Assembly (NCBI RefSeq): GCF_002813325.1
Contig: NZ_PHUG01000001.1
Span: 4,712,001-4,776,000 of the forward strand
Direction: 5' to 3'
DNA from: Janthinobacterium sp. 64
Lineage (GTDB): Bacteria > Pseudomonadota > Gammaproteobacteria > Burkholderiales > Burkholderiaceae_D
Length of the DNA: 64,000 bases
In this document: in pieces, positions 1 to 7,995 of the stretch
Numbering within the stretch: the stretch's first letter is position 1
Layout: each line of letters begins with the position of its first letter
Made by a program: the position numbers and the translations under genes
The notes under the pieces: generated by a model
Database searches by the model: none
What the model was told of the DNA's origin: nothing
The model's input: the letters and a program-made list of their open reading frames with translations, nothing else

Positions 1-67
1 CTATGAAGACCTGTGCCTGGAAATCGTCGCTGGCGCGCGTTTGAAAATGCACAAGGGACAGCACTGA
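1..67 (+). CDS. ddlB: D-alanine--D-alanine ligase, C-terminal tail (partial)
   Basis: Only the last 21 codons and the TGA stop are in the window, reading YEDLCLEIVAGARLKMHKGQ then H. The frame is open from the window edge and stops 1 base before the ftsQ ATG. That is where ddlB sits in the conserved mur-ddl-ftsQ-ftsA-ftsZ order. The identification rests mainly on this position, since the catalytic ATP-grasp part lies outside. The tight spacing suggests co-transcription with ftsQ. Confidence 0.7.
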   Translation, partial: YEDLCLEIVAGARLKMHKGQH

Positions 68-68
68 T

Positions 69-881
69 ATGTGGCATGACGCTAAAAGCCTCAATACGAC
101 TGCCAACGGCTTGCTGGCCGCGGTTCTGGTCGTGTGCGTGGCGGCCGGCGTCTGGTGGGTGTCGCAGCGTCCCATGTTCGACCTGCGCACGATCAAGGTG
201 GAAAGCGCGGACGACAAGGGCCTGCGCCACGTGAATTACCTGACCCTGCGCAGCGGCACTTTGGGCCGCATCAAGGGCAATTTTTTCACGACCAATCTGG
301 AAAGCGTGCGCGGCGTGTTTGAATCGGTGCCTTGGGTGCGCCGCGCCAGCGTGCGGCGCGAGTGGCCGAACCAGCTGATCGTGGCGCTGGAAGAACACGA
401 AGCGCTGGGCACCTGGGGCGAGGACGGGCGTTTGCTGTCGGTCAAGGGCGATGTGTTTACGGCCAATGTGGCCGAAGCGGAAGACGACCATGAGTTGCCG
501 GCGTTTGCCGGCCCCGATGGCAGCGAGAAGGAAGTGCTGGCCACCTACGTGCAGCTGGCAAAGTGGTTTGCGCCGCTGAAGATGGTGCCGGAAACCCTGT
601 CGCTGTCGAGCCGCTATGCGTGGACGGTGAAACTGGATAACGGCATGAGCGTGGCGCTGGGGCGTGAACAGAATCATACGACCCTGAAGGCGCGGGTCGA
701 CCGGCTGGTGGGCATCTACCCGCAACTGGCGAGCCGGCTGGAAAATATCGACACGATCGATATGCGCTACCAGAATGGCCTGGCGCTCAGTTCCGCCGGC
801 CTGGTGATACCGGCCGAAGGCAAGGATGGCAAGCCAGTGATGAAGAAGAAAAACAGCAGTCCGCTTAAAAAACCGACTTAA
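69..881 (+). CDS. ftsQ: Cell division protein FtsQ
   Basis: FtsQ is a bitopic inner-membrane divisome protein that links the early FtsA/FtsZ ring to the FtsB/FtsL/FtsW/FtsI synthase complex. The 270-residue product has a short cytoplasmic start, one transmembrane segment at about residues 13-33, a POTRA-like region (about 38-106, with the typical VPWVRRASVRREWP stretch) and a periplasmic beta domain. The length is normal for the family. It begins 1 base after the ddlB stop, with a GGGA ribosome-binding sequence inside the ddlB end. ftsA follows after 34 bases. The last 20 residues are Lys-rich and look disordered. Confidence 0.95.
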   Translation: MWHDAKSLNTTANGLLAAVLVVCVAAGVWWVSQRPMFDLRTIKVESADDKGLRHVNYLTLRSGTLGRIKGNFFTTNLESVRGVFESVPWVRRASVRREWPNQLIVALEEHEALGTWGEDGRLLSVKGDVFTANVAEAEDDHELPAFAGPDGSEKEVLATYVQLAKWFAPLKMVPETLSLSSRYAWTVKLDNGMSVALGREQNHTTLKARVDRLVGIYPQLASRLENIDTIDMRYQNGLALSSAGLVIPAEGKDGKPVMKKKNSSPLKKPT

Positions 882-915
882 CTTAATAATTTAGCCCATA
901 CAGTAGGCGACAGAA

Positions 916-2148
916 ATGACAAAAGACGCGAAAAACCTGATCGTCGGCCTCGACATCGGCACCTCGAAAGTGGTGGCGGTGGTAGCCGAAGTGATGTCCG
1001 ACGGACGCCACGAAGTGATCGGGCTGGGCCAGCACGAATCGAAGGGCCTGAAAAAGGGCGTGGTGGTCAATATCGAGGCCACGGTGGAATCCATCCAGCG
1101 CGCGCTGGAAGAGGCCGAGCTGATGGCCGACTGCAAGATCCGCAATGTGTACGCGGGCATTGCGGGCAGCCATATCCGCAGCTTCAATTCCAGCGGCATG
1201 GTAGCCATCAAGGACAAGGAAGTGACGGCGACCGACGTGGCGCGCGTCATCGAGACGGCAAAAGCGGTTAACATTCCGACCGATCAGCAATTGCTGCACA
1301 CGGTGCCGCAAGAGTTCATCGTCGACAGCCAGGAAGACGTGCGCGAGCCTATCGGCATGAGCGGCATCCGTCTGGAGGTGAAGGTGCATATCGTCACCGG
1401 CGCCGTGTCGGCAGTGCAGAACATCGTCAAGTGCGTGCGCCGCTGCGGCCTGGAAGTGTCGGACCTGATCCTGCAGCCGATGGCGTCCGCCGATGCGGTG
1501 CTCACGCCCGACGAGAAGGAACTGGGCGTGGTGCTGATCGACATCGGCGGCGGAACGACCGATGTGGCGGTATTCTCCGATGGCGCGATCCGCCATACGG
1601 CAGTCATTCCCATCGCCGGCGACCAGATTACCAACGACATCGCCATGGCCTTGCGTACCCCGACCGCGGAAGCGGAAGAAATCAAGATCCGCTATGGCGT
1701 GGCCAAGCAGGTCCTGGCCGACCCTGGCGAATCGCTGGAAGTGCCTGGCCTGGGCGACCGCGGCCCGCGCAACCTGTCGCGCCAGGCGCTGGCGGCAGTG
1801 ATCGAGCCGCGCGTCGAGGAGCTGTTCGCGATGGTGCACCAGGTGGTGCGCGAATCCGGTTATGAGGGCGTGCTGTCGTCGGGCATCGTGCTCACGGGCG
1901 GCACCTCCATCATGCCCGGCATGGTGGAAATGGCGGAAGATATTTTCCTGAAACCGGCGCGCCTGGGCACGCCCGAGTATCGGGGCCAGCTGGCCGACGT
2001 GGTGCGCAGTCCGCGCTATGCCACGGTATTGGGCCTGCTGCTGGAAGCGAAGAAGCAATACTTGCGCGGCCACATTGTGACGCGTCAGGACGGCTCGGTG
2101 AAGGCAGTCTGGCAGCGCATGAAGGAATGGTTTTTAGGGAATTTTTAA
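916..2148 (+). CDS. ftsA: Cell division protein FtsA
   Basis: FtsA is the actin-like ATPase that tethers FtsZ filaments to the membrane and recruits later divisome proteins. The 410-residue protein has the phosphate-1 loop GLDIGTSK near residue 12, the SHS2 insertion typical of FtsA, the phosphate-2 motif DIGGGTTDVAVF near 205-217, and the adenosine motif LTGGTSIMPG near 325-335. The C-terminal end (VWQRMKEWFLGNF) is the amphipathic membrane-targeting helix. It lies between ftsQ and ftsZ as expected and is full length. Confidence 0.97.
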   Translation: MTKDAKNLIVGLDIGTSKVVAVVAEVMSDGRHEVIGLGQHESKGLKKGVVVNIEATVESIQRALEEAELMADCKIRNVYAGIAGSHIRSFNSSGMVAIKDKEVTATDVARVIETAKAVNIPTDQQLLHTVPQEFIVDSQEDVREPIGMSGIRLEVKVHIVTGAVSAVQNIVKCVRRCGLEVSDLILQPMASADAVLTPDEKELGVVLIDIGGGTTDVAVFSDGAIRHTAVIPIAGDQITNDIAMALRTPTAEAEEIKIRYGVAKQVLADPGESLEVPGLGDRGPRNLSRQALAAVIEPRVEELFAMVHQVVRESGYEGVLSSGIVLTGGTSIMPGMVEMAEDIFLKPARLGTPEYRGQLADVVRSPRYATVLGLLLEAKKQYLRGHIVTRQDGSVKAVWQRMKEWFLGNF

Positions 2149-2302
2149 GGGCCTGATTTACGCCCGGCAGTACAGGTTTTTTGGCAGCATCGCAGGTACA
2201 CACACATAACTTTATTTTATATTTAACCGCAGTTTTCAATCTCCAGTTCTCCTACCAATATGAGGCCTGGCGCTTGGAAACCGCATCTGATAGGAGCACA
2301 TC

Positions 2303-3511
2303 ATGGAGTTCGATATGGTCGATAACACAGCTTTAGGTACCGTCATCAAGGTCGTCGGCGTCGGCGGTGCGGGTGGCAATGCAGTCCAACACATGATCAA
2401 CAAAGGCATGTCGGGTGTGGAGTTCATTGCCGCCAACACCGACGCACAGGCCCTGTCGACATCGAAGGCGCACAACATCATCCAGATCGGCGATACCGGC
2501 CTGGGCGCCGGCATGAAGCCTGCCGTCGGCCGCCAGCTGGCCGAAGAATCGCGCGCACGCATCTCCGACGCGCTGCGCGGTGCGCACATGGTCTTCATCG
2601 CCGCCGGCATGGGCGGCGGCACGGGCACGGGCGCCGCGCCCATCGTGGCCGAAGTGGCCAAGGAGCTGGGCGCGCTGACTGTCGCCGTGGTCTCCAAGCC
2701 ATTCTCGTACGAAGGCCAGAAGTGCATGGACATCGCCGACGAAGGCCTGGAGCAGCTCTCCTTGCACGTCGATTCGCTGATCATCATCCTCAACGAAAAG
2801 CTGGAAGAGATCTACGAAGACGAAAGCATGCTGGAATGGATGCAGCACGCCGATGATGTGCTCAACAACGCGGTGGCCGGCATTGCCGAGATCATCAACG
2901 TGCCGGGCCACATCAACGTCGACTTCAACGACGTGAAAACCATCATGGGCGAGCAGGGCAAGGCCATGATGGGCACGGCGACGGCGTCCGGCGTCGACCG
3001 CGCGCGCATCGCCGCCGAACAGGCTGTCGCTTCGCCGCTGCTGGACGGTATCGATCTGTCCGGCGCGCGCGGCGTGCTGGTCAACGTCACGGCCAGCCGT
3101 GGCCTGAAGGGTAAAGAGATCAAGGAAGTCATGGCTGCCGTGCGCGCGTTTGCCGCGCCGGACGCGTCGATCGCGCAAGGTATCGCCTACGACGATGCCA
3201 TGGGCGACGACATCCGCGTCACCGTGGTGGCCACGGGCCTGGGCCGCGCCAAGAAAAACATCCAGCTGGTACCGCAGCAAGTGCTGCGCACCGGTACCCA
3301 CAACAGCCCTTTGATCCCGTCGGCTGCCATGGGTAGCGCGCAAGCGGCGACGACGACGGTAGGCGTGGCTACGCCGGCAGCCGGTTTCGACGGCATGAAG
3401 GCGCCGGCAGTATGGCGCCGCGAATCGGCTTCCGAGCAAGTGCGCGCGATGGAAAAGAATGGCATGGAGACCTACGACATTCCCGCCTTCCTGCGCAAAC
3501 AGGCTGACTAA
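2303..3511 (+). CDS. ftsZ: Cell division protein FtsZ
   Basis: FtsZ is the tubulin-like GTPase that forms the cytokinetic ring. The 402-residue protein carries the tubulin signature GGGTGTG at residues 104-110, the T7-loop region NVDFNDVKTIM, a variable linker rich in Ala/Thr, and the C-terminal peptide DIPAFLRKQ that binds FtsA and ZapD. The ATG at 2303 is chosen because an AGGAG sequence lies about 8 bases upstream; an internal ATG at 2315 is possible. A 154-base AT-richer gap separates it from ftsA and could hold an extra ftsZ promoter. A clear terminator follows. Confidence 0.97.
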   Translation: MEFDMVDNTALGTVIKVVGVGGAGGNAVQHMINKGMSGVEFIAANTDAQALSTSKAHNIIQIGDTGLGAGMKPAVGRQLAEESRARISDALRGAHMVFIAAGMGGGTGTGAAPIVAEVAKELGALTVAVVSKPFSYEGQKCMDIADEGLEQLSLHVDSLIIILNEKLEEIYEDESMLEWMQHADDVLNNAVAGIAEIINVPGHINVDFNDVKTIMGEQGKAMMGTATASGVDRARIAAEQAVASPLLDGIDLSGARGVLVNVTASRGLKGKEIKEVMAAVRAFAAPDASIAQGIAYDDAMGDDIRVTVVATGLGRAKKNIQLVPQQVLRTGTHNSPLIPSAAMGSAQAATTTVGVATPAAGFDGMKAPAVWRRESASEQVRAMEKNGMETYDIPAFLRKQAD

Positions 3512-3535
3512 GGTGGTTTGATGTATGCAACGACG

Positions 3536-3563
3536 ACGGCGGCCCGAGGGTCGCCGTTTTTTT
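3536..3563 (+). terminator. Rho-independent terminator after ftsZ
   Basis: An inverted repeat starting ACGGCGGCCC (3536) pairs with GGGTCGCCGT (ending 3557) across a very short loop and runs into seven T. It lies 25 bases after the ftsZ stop and probably ends the division-gene transcript. Confidence 0.85.
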
Positions 3564-3693
3564 GCCGGTTGTTGACTTTTGACTTTGCCTTTCCGGCCAT
3601 TTTCTGCACAAATACGGCAAGTCAGGCATACTATCGCGCAGTGTCGGCATCATGCCGGCAGCATCCTCAACCGACAGTACACAAGGAGTCAAC

Positions 3694-4200
3694 ATGACCA
3701 TCAAGATCGGCGACACCCTGCCAGAAGGCACCCTGGCCGAATTCATCGAAAGCGAAACCGAAGGCTGCGCACTGGGCCCGAACACGTTCAACGTGCAAGA
3801 CCTGGTCAAGGGCAAGAAGATCGCCATCTTCGGCCTGCCAGGCGCGTACACCCCGACCTGCTCCGCACAGCACGTGCCAGGCTACGTGCAGCACGCTGCC
3901 GACCTGAAAGCCAAAGGCGTCGATGAAATCTGGTGCATCTCCGTCAACGACGCGTTCGTGATGGGCGCCTGGGGCCGCGACCAGAAAGCCACCGGCGTGG
4001 TACGCATGATGGCTGACGGCAACGCCGCCTTCAGCAAGGCCCTGGGCCTGGACGCCGATTTCTCCAAGCACGGCATGGGCACGCGCTCGCAGCGCTACTC
4101 GATGCTGGTCGACAATGGCGTCGTGACGCAATTGAACATCGAGCAGGGCGGCAAGTTTGAAGTGTCGAATGCCGAGACCCTGCTGGGCCAACTGGCTTGA
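3694..4200 (+). CDS. Peroxiredoxin (Prx5-type, thiol peroxidase)
   Basis: This 168-residue protein belongs to the peroxiredoxin-5 / type-II peroxiredoxin family, which reduces hydrogen peroxide and organic hydroperoxides in the cytoplasm using glutaredoxin or thioredoxin. The active-site motif PGAYTPTCSAQHVPGY places the peroxidatic cysteine at residue 56. The downstream VNDAFVMGAWG segment is also typical. The ATG at 3694 follows an AAGGAG ribosome-binding site; an upstream ATG at 3652 lacks one and adds an unconserved extension. It is a single gene between two terminators. A short palindrome (CGGCAT C ATGCCG, 3645-3657) lies in its 5' region and its role is unknown. Confidence 0.93.
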   Translation: MTIKIGDTLPEGTLAEFIESETEGCALGPNTFNVQDLVKGKKIAIFGLPGAYTPTCSAQHVPGYVQHAADLKAKGVDEIWCISVNDAFVMGAWGRDQKATGVVRMMADGNAAFSKALGLDADFSKHGMGTRSQRYSMLVDNGVVTQLNIEQGGKFEVSNAETLLGQLA

Positions 4201-4205
4201 TGGTC

Positions 4206-4318
4206 GGGGTCGGACCCTTCGGGTCGGACCCCAGCAATTGATGTAGGGTTAATGTCCGGCTAAAGCCTGCTGCCAACCCAAATCAAAATATGGGGTCGGA
4301 CCCAAGGGTCCGACCCCA
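4206..4318. repeat. Pair of GGGGTCGGACCC palindromes
   Basis: Two related hairpins lie between the convergent peroxiredoxin and methyltransferase genes. The first (4206-4232) is GGGGTCGGACCC, TTC, then the near-complement with one mismatch. The second (4291-4318) is a perfect 13-bp stem, TGGGGTCGGACCC, with loop AA. The second is followed by TTTTTAT on the plus strand and by a T-rich stretch on the minus strand, so it can act as a bidirectional terminator. The shared core suggests a dispersed intergenic palindrome family; copies elsewhere cannot be checked here. Confidence 0.75.
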
Positions 4319-4321
4319 TTT

Positions 4322-5089
4322 TTATTGCACCGACGGTTTCGTCGCCTCGAACATGGCCGCATCGATGCTGAACGAATAATCGTCCTGCAGCGCGAAATAC
4401 TTGCGCGCTTCTTCGGGTGCGCCATCGAACAGGTTGCGGATCGCCGCTACGCGCTCGTTCGGCGTGCGCATGCGCGCCACCCACTCGTCGAACTGCATCG
4501 TCAGCTTCCATACGCTGCGCAAGCTGTGCGTGAATCCCGTGTTATCGAACTTGGCGCCCCACTCGCAGGTGCGGTAGTCGCGCACGTGCGACGCATCGCG
4601 CAGCATTTCCACCGCTTGCAAGGTGCTGTCGTACAGGGCCGTTTTCGGCGCGACGATGTCGACCACGAGCAAGGTGCCGTTCGGGCGCAGCACGCGCCAC
4701 GCTTCCGCCAGCGCTCCCGCCACATCGTTCCAGTGGTGCGCGGAAAAGCGCGTGATGACCATGTCGAAGCTGGCGTCGGCAAACGGCAGGCGCGCCACGT
4801 CGCCCTGCTGCGTGCGGATGTTGTGCAAGCCGCGCTGCACTGTGGCGCAGTCCACCACGTCGAGCATGGGCTGCGCCAGGTCGTAGGCGACGACCGATTG
4901 CGCCACGGGAGCGACGGCAAAGCTGGCGTGGCCGGCGCCGCAGCCCAGGTCCAGCACCACCGGCTTGCCGTGGCGGCGCGCGCATTCCTGCATCAGCACC
5001 AGGTCGGCGCCTTGCGCATGTACCGCGCTGCTCAGGTAGGCATTCGCCGTCTTGCCAAACTGTTCGGTAACGACATCGTGCTGCTGCAT
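4322..5089 (-). CDS. Class I SAM-dependent methyltransferase
   Basis: The 255-residue protein has the Methyltransf_11/25 fold seen in UbiE- and BioC-like enzymes. Motif I VVLDLGCGAG is at residues 44-53, the acidic residue ending strand 2 is in VVAYDLA, and a DMVITRFSAHHW segment and WRVLRPNGTLLVVDIVAP follow. The substrate cannot be told from the sequence. The ATG at 5089 is preceded by AGGAG (AGGAGAAAACC); a longer frame back to 5155 has no such site and would overlap the divergent promoter. It is transcribed away from the XRE regulator at 5194, so that regulator may control it. Its stop overlaps the T-run of the second palindrome. Confidence 0.85.
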   Translation of the reverse strand: MQQHDVVTEQFGKTANAYLSSAVHAQGADLVLMQECARRHGKPVVLDLGCGAGHASFAVAPVAQSVVAYDLAQPMLDVVDCATVQRGLHNIRTQQGDVARLPFADASFDMVITRFSAHHWNDVAGALAEAWRVLRPNGTLLVVDIVAPKTALYDSTLQAVEMLRDASHVRDYRTCEWGAKFDNTGFTHSLRSVWKLTMQFDEWVARMRTPNERVAAIRNLFDGAPEEARKYFALQDDYSFSIDAAMFEATKPSVQ

Positions 5090-5193
5090 GGTTTTCTCCT
5101 GGTGATGGGTGAGTTCCTGCAGAATAGGGATAAAATTATCCTGTAACAAGACCATAACTTATACTGGTATATCTACTACCATGCATCCCCGCC

Positions 5194-5967
5194 ATGTCGA
5201 ACAAACTTGCTGAATTCATCCGCGCCCGGCGCGAAGCCGTCACCCCCGCCATGGCTGGCTTGCCTGGCGGCGGGCGGCGGCGCACGCCGGGCTTGCGGCG
5301 CGAAGAGCTGGCGCAGCTGTGCGACGTCAGTCCCACCTGGCTGACGTGGCTGGAGCAGGGGCGGCCCGTGTCGGCGTCGGCCAAGATGCTGGCCCGCCTG
5401 GCGCAGGTGCTGCAGCTGAGCGCGGCCGAGCGCGCCTATCTGTTCGAGGTGGCCGACAAGCATGACCCCAGTCATGGGACGGGCGATGGCGGTGGACTTG
5501 CCAGCGCCGAACTGGCCGCCATCGTGTCCGCCATCGACGCGCCCGCGTACATCCTCGACCGCGCATGGAACGCCGTGGCGTGGAACGGGGCCGCGTCCAC
5601 CTTGTTTGCCGGCTGGCTGCATGGCGGTGCGGCTGCGCCGAACCAGCTGCGCTTCATGTTCCTGGAGTCTGGCGCGCGCGATCTCGTCGTCGGCTGGCCC
5701 GAGCGGGCGCAGCGGCTGGTGGCGGAGTTCCGCGCCGATATCGGCCGCCACACGGACCAGGCGCCGCTGGCCGGCCTGATCGCGGAACTGGCCGGCGCCA
5801 GCCTTGAATTTCGCCAGTGGTGGGGCGCGCAGCAGGTGCAGGGCCGCGATGGGGGATTGCGCCGCTTCCAGCATGCGCAGCAGGGGCTGCTGGAGTTCAA
5901 CCAGGTGACCCTGCACCTGGCGCGCCAGCATGAGCTGAAGCTGGTGATGCTGTTGCCGGTGTCGTAG
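5194..5967 (+). CDS. XRE-family transcriptional regulator with MmyB-like ligand domain
   Basis: The 257-residue protein begins with a helix-turn-helix region (about residues 5-85, including RRTPGLRREELAQLCDVSPTWLTWLEQGR). A larger C-terminal region follows, of the kind seen in MmyB-like regulators (PAS-like fold, AYILDRAWNAVAWN and a late LEFNQVTLHLA segment). In that family the C-terminal half is thought to bind a small molecule, possibly a fatty acid. The gene is divergent from the methyltransferase, with 104 bases between the starts, which is the usual arrangement for a regulator and its target. No operator palindrome stood out. Confidence 0.85.
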   Translation: MSNKLAEFIRARREAVTPAMAGLPGGGRRRTPGLRREELAQLCDVSPTWLTWLEQGRPVSASAKMLARLAQVLQLSAAERAYLFEVADKHDPSHGTGDGGGLASAELAAIVSAIDAPAYILDRAWNAVAWNGAASTLFAGWLHGGAAAPNQLRFMFLESGARDLVVGWPERAQRLVAEFRADIGRHTDQAPLAGLIAELAGASLEFRQWWGAQQVQGRDGGLRRFQHAQQGLLEFNQVTLHLARQHELKLVMLLPVS

Positions 5968-5970
5968 ACG

Positions 5971-7011
5971 TCACTCGCGTGCTTGCCAGGTCCCGGCGTG
6001 CTCGTGCCGCTCTGCACCTGCAATGCGCGCTTGCATGGCTGCTGTCATGTGGACATTGCGCTGGGCGTCAACCATCAGCACTTCTTTCAGGTCGAGTTTT
6101 TCCGCCATCGCTTGCCAGTCTCGGGGGCCGGTGATGAACAGCGGTTTGGAGTGGCCGTCCGAGCGCAGGCCAGGGTCGCGGCCGCCGCTGGCGATGATGG
6201 TGACCGAAGCGACCAGATCGATCGGGTAGCCGCTGCGCGGGTCGATGATGTGCGGGCGGCGCTTGCCGTCCTTCATGAAGTAGCGTTCATAGTCACCGCT
6301 GGTGCCGATCGCTTCGTTGTCGCGCAAAGCGATCTGCGCAACTGTCCCGGCGCCACGCGGATCGCGGATGCCGACCTGCCAAGGTCGTTCACCGGGCTGG
6401 CCGATGGCGATGACGTTGCCACCGATGTTGACCAGCGCCGCCTTGACGTGCGCTTCGCGCAGCAGCGCGGCGGCGCGGTCGAGCGCGTAACCTTTGGCGT
6501 AGCCGCCGAGGTCGATCATGACGGCAGGGTTGACGCTGCTGATGATGTTGCCGTTGTAGCGCAGGTCGGACAGCGATGGCCGCGCGTCGACCCAGCGCTT
6601 GATCTCGGCGGCCGGCGGTCCCTGCGCGCCGATGTCGTTTTTCTGGAAGCCCCACAGCCTGATCAGATGCCCAATGGTGGGGTTGAACAGCAGGCCGGAA
6701 CGCACTGACAGCTTCTCGGCCGATTTTAGCAGGCCGACCATTTCAGCGTCGGCGCGCATTGGCTCGCCTTTGGCGATGCTGTCGTTGAGGGCGGTGAGCA
6801 TGCTTGGCTCCCACGCGTGGAATTTACGGTGCAGGCGATCGAATTCTCTCAATACCTCGGCGCCAAGCAGGTCGGCGCGCTGCTGCGAACCACCGTAGAT
6901 GGTGATGTCGACCGTGGTGCCGAACACGTGGCCCCGGGTTTTGTAGAGGCGTTCCTCGCCGGAACAAGCAGTCAGGAACAGCAGTAGCGCCAGCAGCGTG
7001 CGGGTGAACAT
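5971..7011 (-). CDS. nosX: FAD:protein FMN transferase, ApbE family (NosX)
   Basis: ApbE-family lipoproteins attach FMN covalently to threonine in target proteins; in nos clusters the target is the periplasmic FMN domain of NosR. The 346-residue product has a lipoprotein signal with lipobox LTAC (Cys 16), the typical DLGGYAKGYALDRAA segment and the IDPRSGYP motif. The usual late motif (A)DALSTALFVLGP is replaced by SDGHSKPLFITGP, which keeps the Asp and has Ser in place of a metal-site Thr. It is the last gene of the nos operon, 48 bases after the cytochrome gene. Confidence 0.9.
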   Translation of the reverse strand: MFTRTLLALLLFLTACSGEERLYKTRGHVFGTTVDITIYGGSQQRADLLGAEVLREFDRLHRKFHAWEPSMLTALNDSIAKGEPMRADAEMVGLLKSAEKLSVRSGLLFNPTIGHLIRLWGFQKNDIGAQGPPAAEIKRWVDARPSLSDLRYNGNIISSVNPAVMIDLGGYAKGYALDRAAALLREAHVKAALVNIGGNVIAIGQPGERPWQVGIRDPRGAGTVAQIALRDNEAIGTSGDYERYFMKDGKRRPHIIDPRSGYPIDLVASVTIIASGGRDPGLRSDGHSKPLFITGPRDWQAMAEKLDLKEVLMVDAQRNVHMTAAMQARIAGAERHEHAGTWQARE

Positions 7012-7059
7012 GGAATGTCTCCGGGTGTGGCCGCCGCGCGCAGGCGGCGGCCAGCAGTT

Positions 7060-7377
7060 TTAATTGCTCTTGGCGACCATGTAGTCGACCAGTGCTTTCA
7101 CTTCATCATCCTTCAGGCCTGGATTGCCGCCGCGTGGCGGCATCATTTTCACGCCGTTGATGGCGCTCAGGTACAGCGCCGGCTTGCCTTTGGCGATACG
7201 CGGTTTCCATCCCGCCTTGTCGCCAACCTTGGGCGCGCCCATGATGCCGCTGCCGTGGCAGGCCAGGCAGGTGGTGGAGTAGGTTTTCTCAACCTTGGCG
7301 GCGTCCGGCGCGGCGGCGGCGCTGGTGGCAGATGTGATGGCTGCCAGCATTGCTGCCAGTGCAAGTAGTTTCTTCAT
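7060..7377 (-). CDS. Periplasmic cytochrome c (c5-like)
   Basis: A 105-residue exported monohaem cytochrome. It has a signal peptide to about residue 22 (TSAAAA), a haem-binding CLACH at 37-41 and a likely Met ligand in VKMMPPRGG near 78. Size and motifs resemble cytochrome c5/c555. Its place inside the nos operon, between nosL and nosX, suggests it passes electrons to NosZ from the quinol pool or from NosR. That role is inferred from context. The 96 bases between it and nosL hold nothing recognised. Confidence 0.88.
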   Translation of the reverse strand: MKKLLALAAMLAAITSATSAAAAPDAAKVEKTYSTTCLACHGSGIMGAPKVGDKAGWKPRIAKGKPALYLSAINGVKMMPPRGGNPGLKDDEVKALVDYMVAKSN

Positions 7378-7473
7378 GGTCTGTCTCTTTTCAAAAGTAA
7401 GTCGGCAAATGCCGGGGTAAAAACGGACCGGCGCTTTCCGCCGAACGGCAATGCCGGCCCAGGCGGTGCTGCT

Positions 7474-7995
7474 TCAATGCGCCATGGCGTGCGTCGGCAT
7501 GGCGCCGCTGGCTTCGTTCAGCAGGGCCGGCGTGATCTGCTTGAAGCGCAGCACGCGGCCGCCTTCCTTGCGAACAAACGCTTCCGCGTCCACCTGCCGG
7601 CTGAACGAGGCGATGGCCGGGCCCATCGAGCCCTGCGCCTTGCTGCCTAATACATAGAGCGCGTCGTGTGCCCCGATCCAGTGGCCTTGCGGCTGTTGCC
7701 AGTTGGCGCTGCCCATGTCCTGCACGTAGAAGGCGCTGGTGGCGCGACGCTGTTCCGGCGCCAGCATTTCACCGAGCAGTTCTTTTACGTCACAGAAGTA
7801 GCTGGTCTTGCCGTCGGCGAAGCGAACCTGCGCTTTCGGCCCAGGGAAGTCGCGCAGCAGCATGCCGTCCAGCGCACACGCGGCTTCGTCGGACGGATCA
7901 ATGGCTGGCAGGTTGGTGGCGCTGTACGTGCAGGCGGCCAGCGCAAGGGTGGCCAGTGCGGCCAGCGCGCTCCTGCGCAGGTGGAAAATAGTCAT
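7474..7995 (-). CDS. nosL: Nitrous oxide reductase accessory protein NosL
   Basis: NosL is an outer-membrane-anchored copper chaperone that supplies Cu(I) for the copper sites of NosZ. The 173-residue product has a lipobox LAAC (Cys 22). It has the single conserved Cys at residue 40 in CALDGM, where many homologues have CxxCGM, so the second Cys is Asp here. DFPGPKAQVRFADGK and FYVQDMG match the family. A His-containing tail (PTHAMAH) may also bind copper. Its ATG overlaps the nosY stop as ATGA, so the two are translationally coupled. Confidence 0.92.
   Translation of the reverse strand: MTIFHLRRSALAALATLALAACTYSATNLPAIDPSDEAACALDGMLLRDFPGPKAQVRFADGKTSYFCDVKELLGEMLAPEQRRATSAFYVQDMGSANWQQPQGHWIGAHDALYVLGSKAQGSMGPAIASFSRQVDAEAFVRKEGGRVLRFKQITPALLNEASGAMPTHAMAH

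Noticed and set aside
3645..3657. Palindrome CGGCATCATGCCG before the peroxiredoxin, considered as an OxyR site
   Set aside because: It is short, has no OxyR-type spacing, and lies downstream of where the promoter would be.
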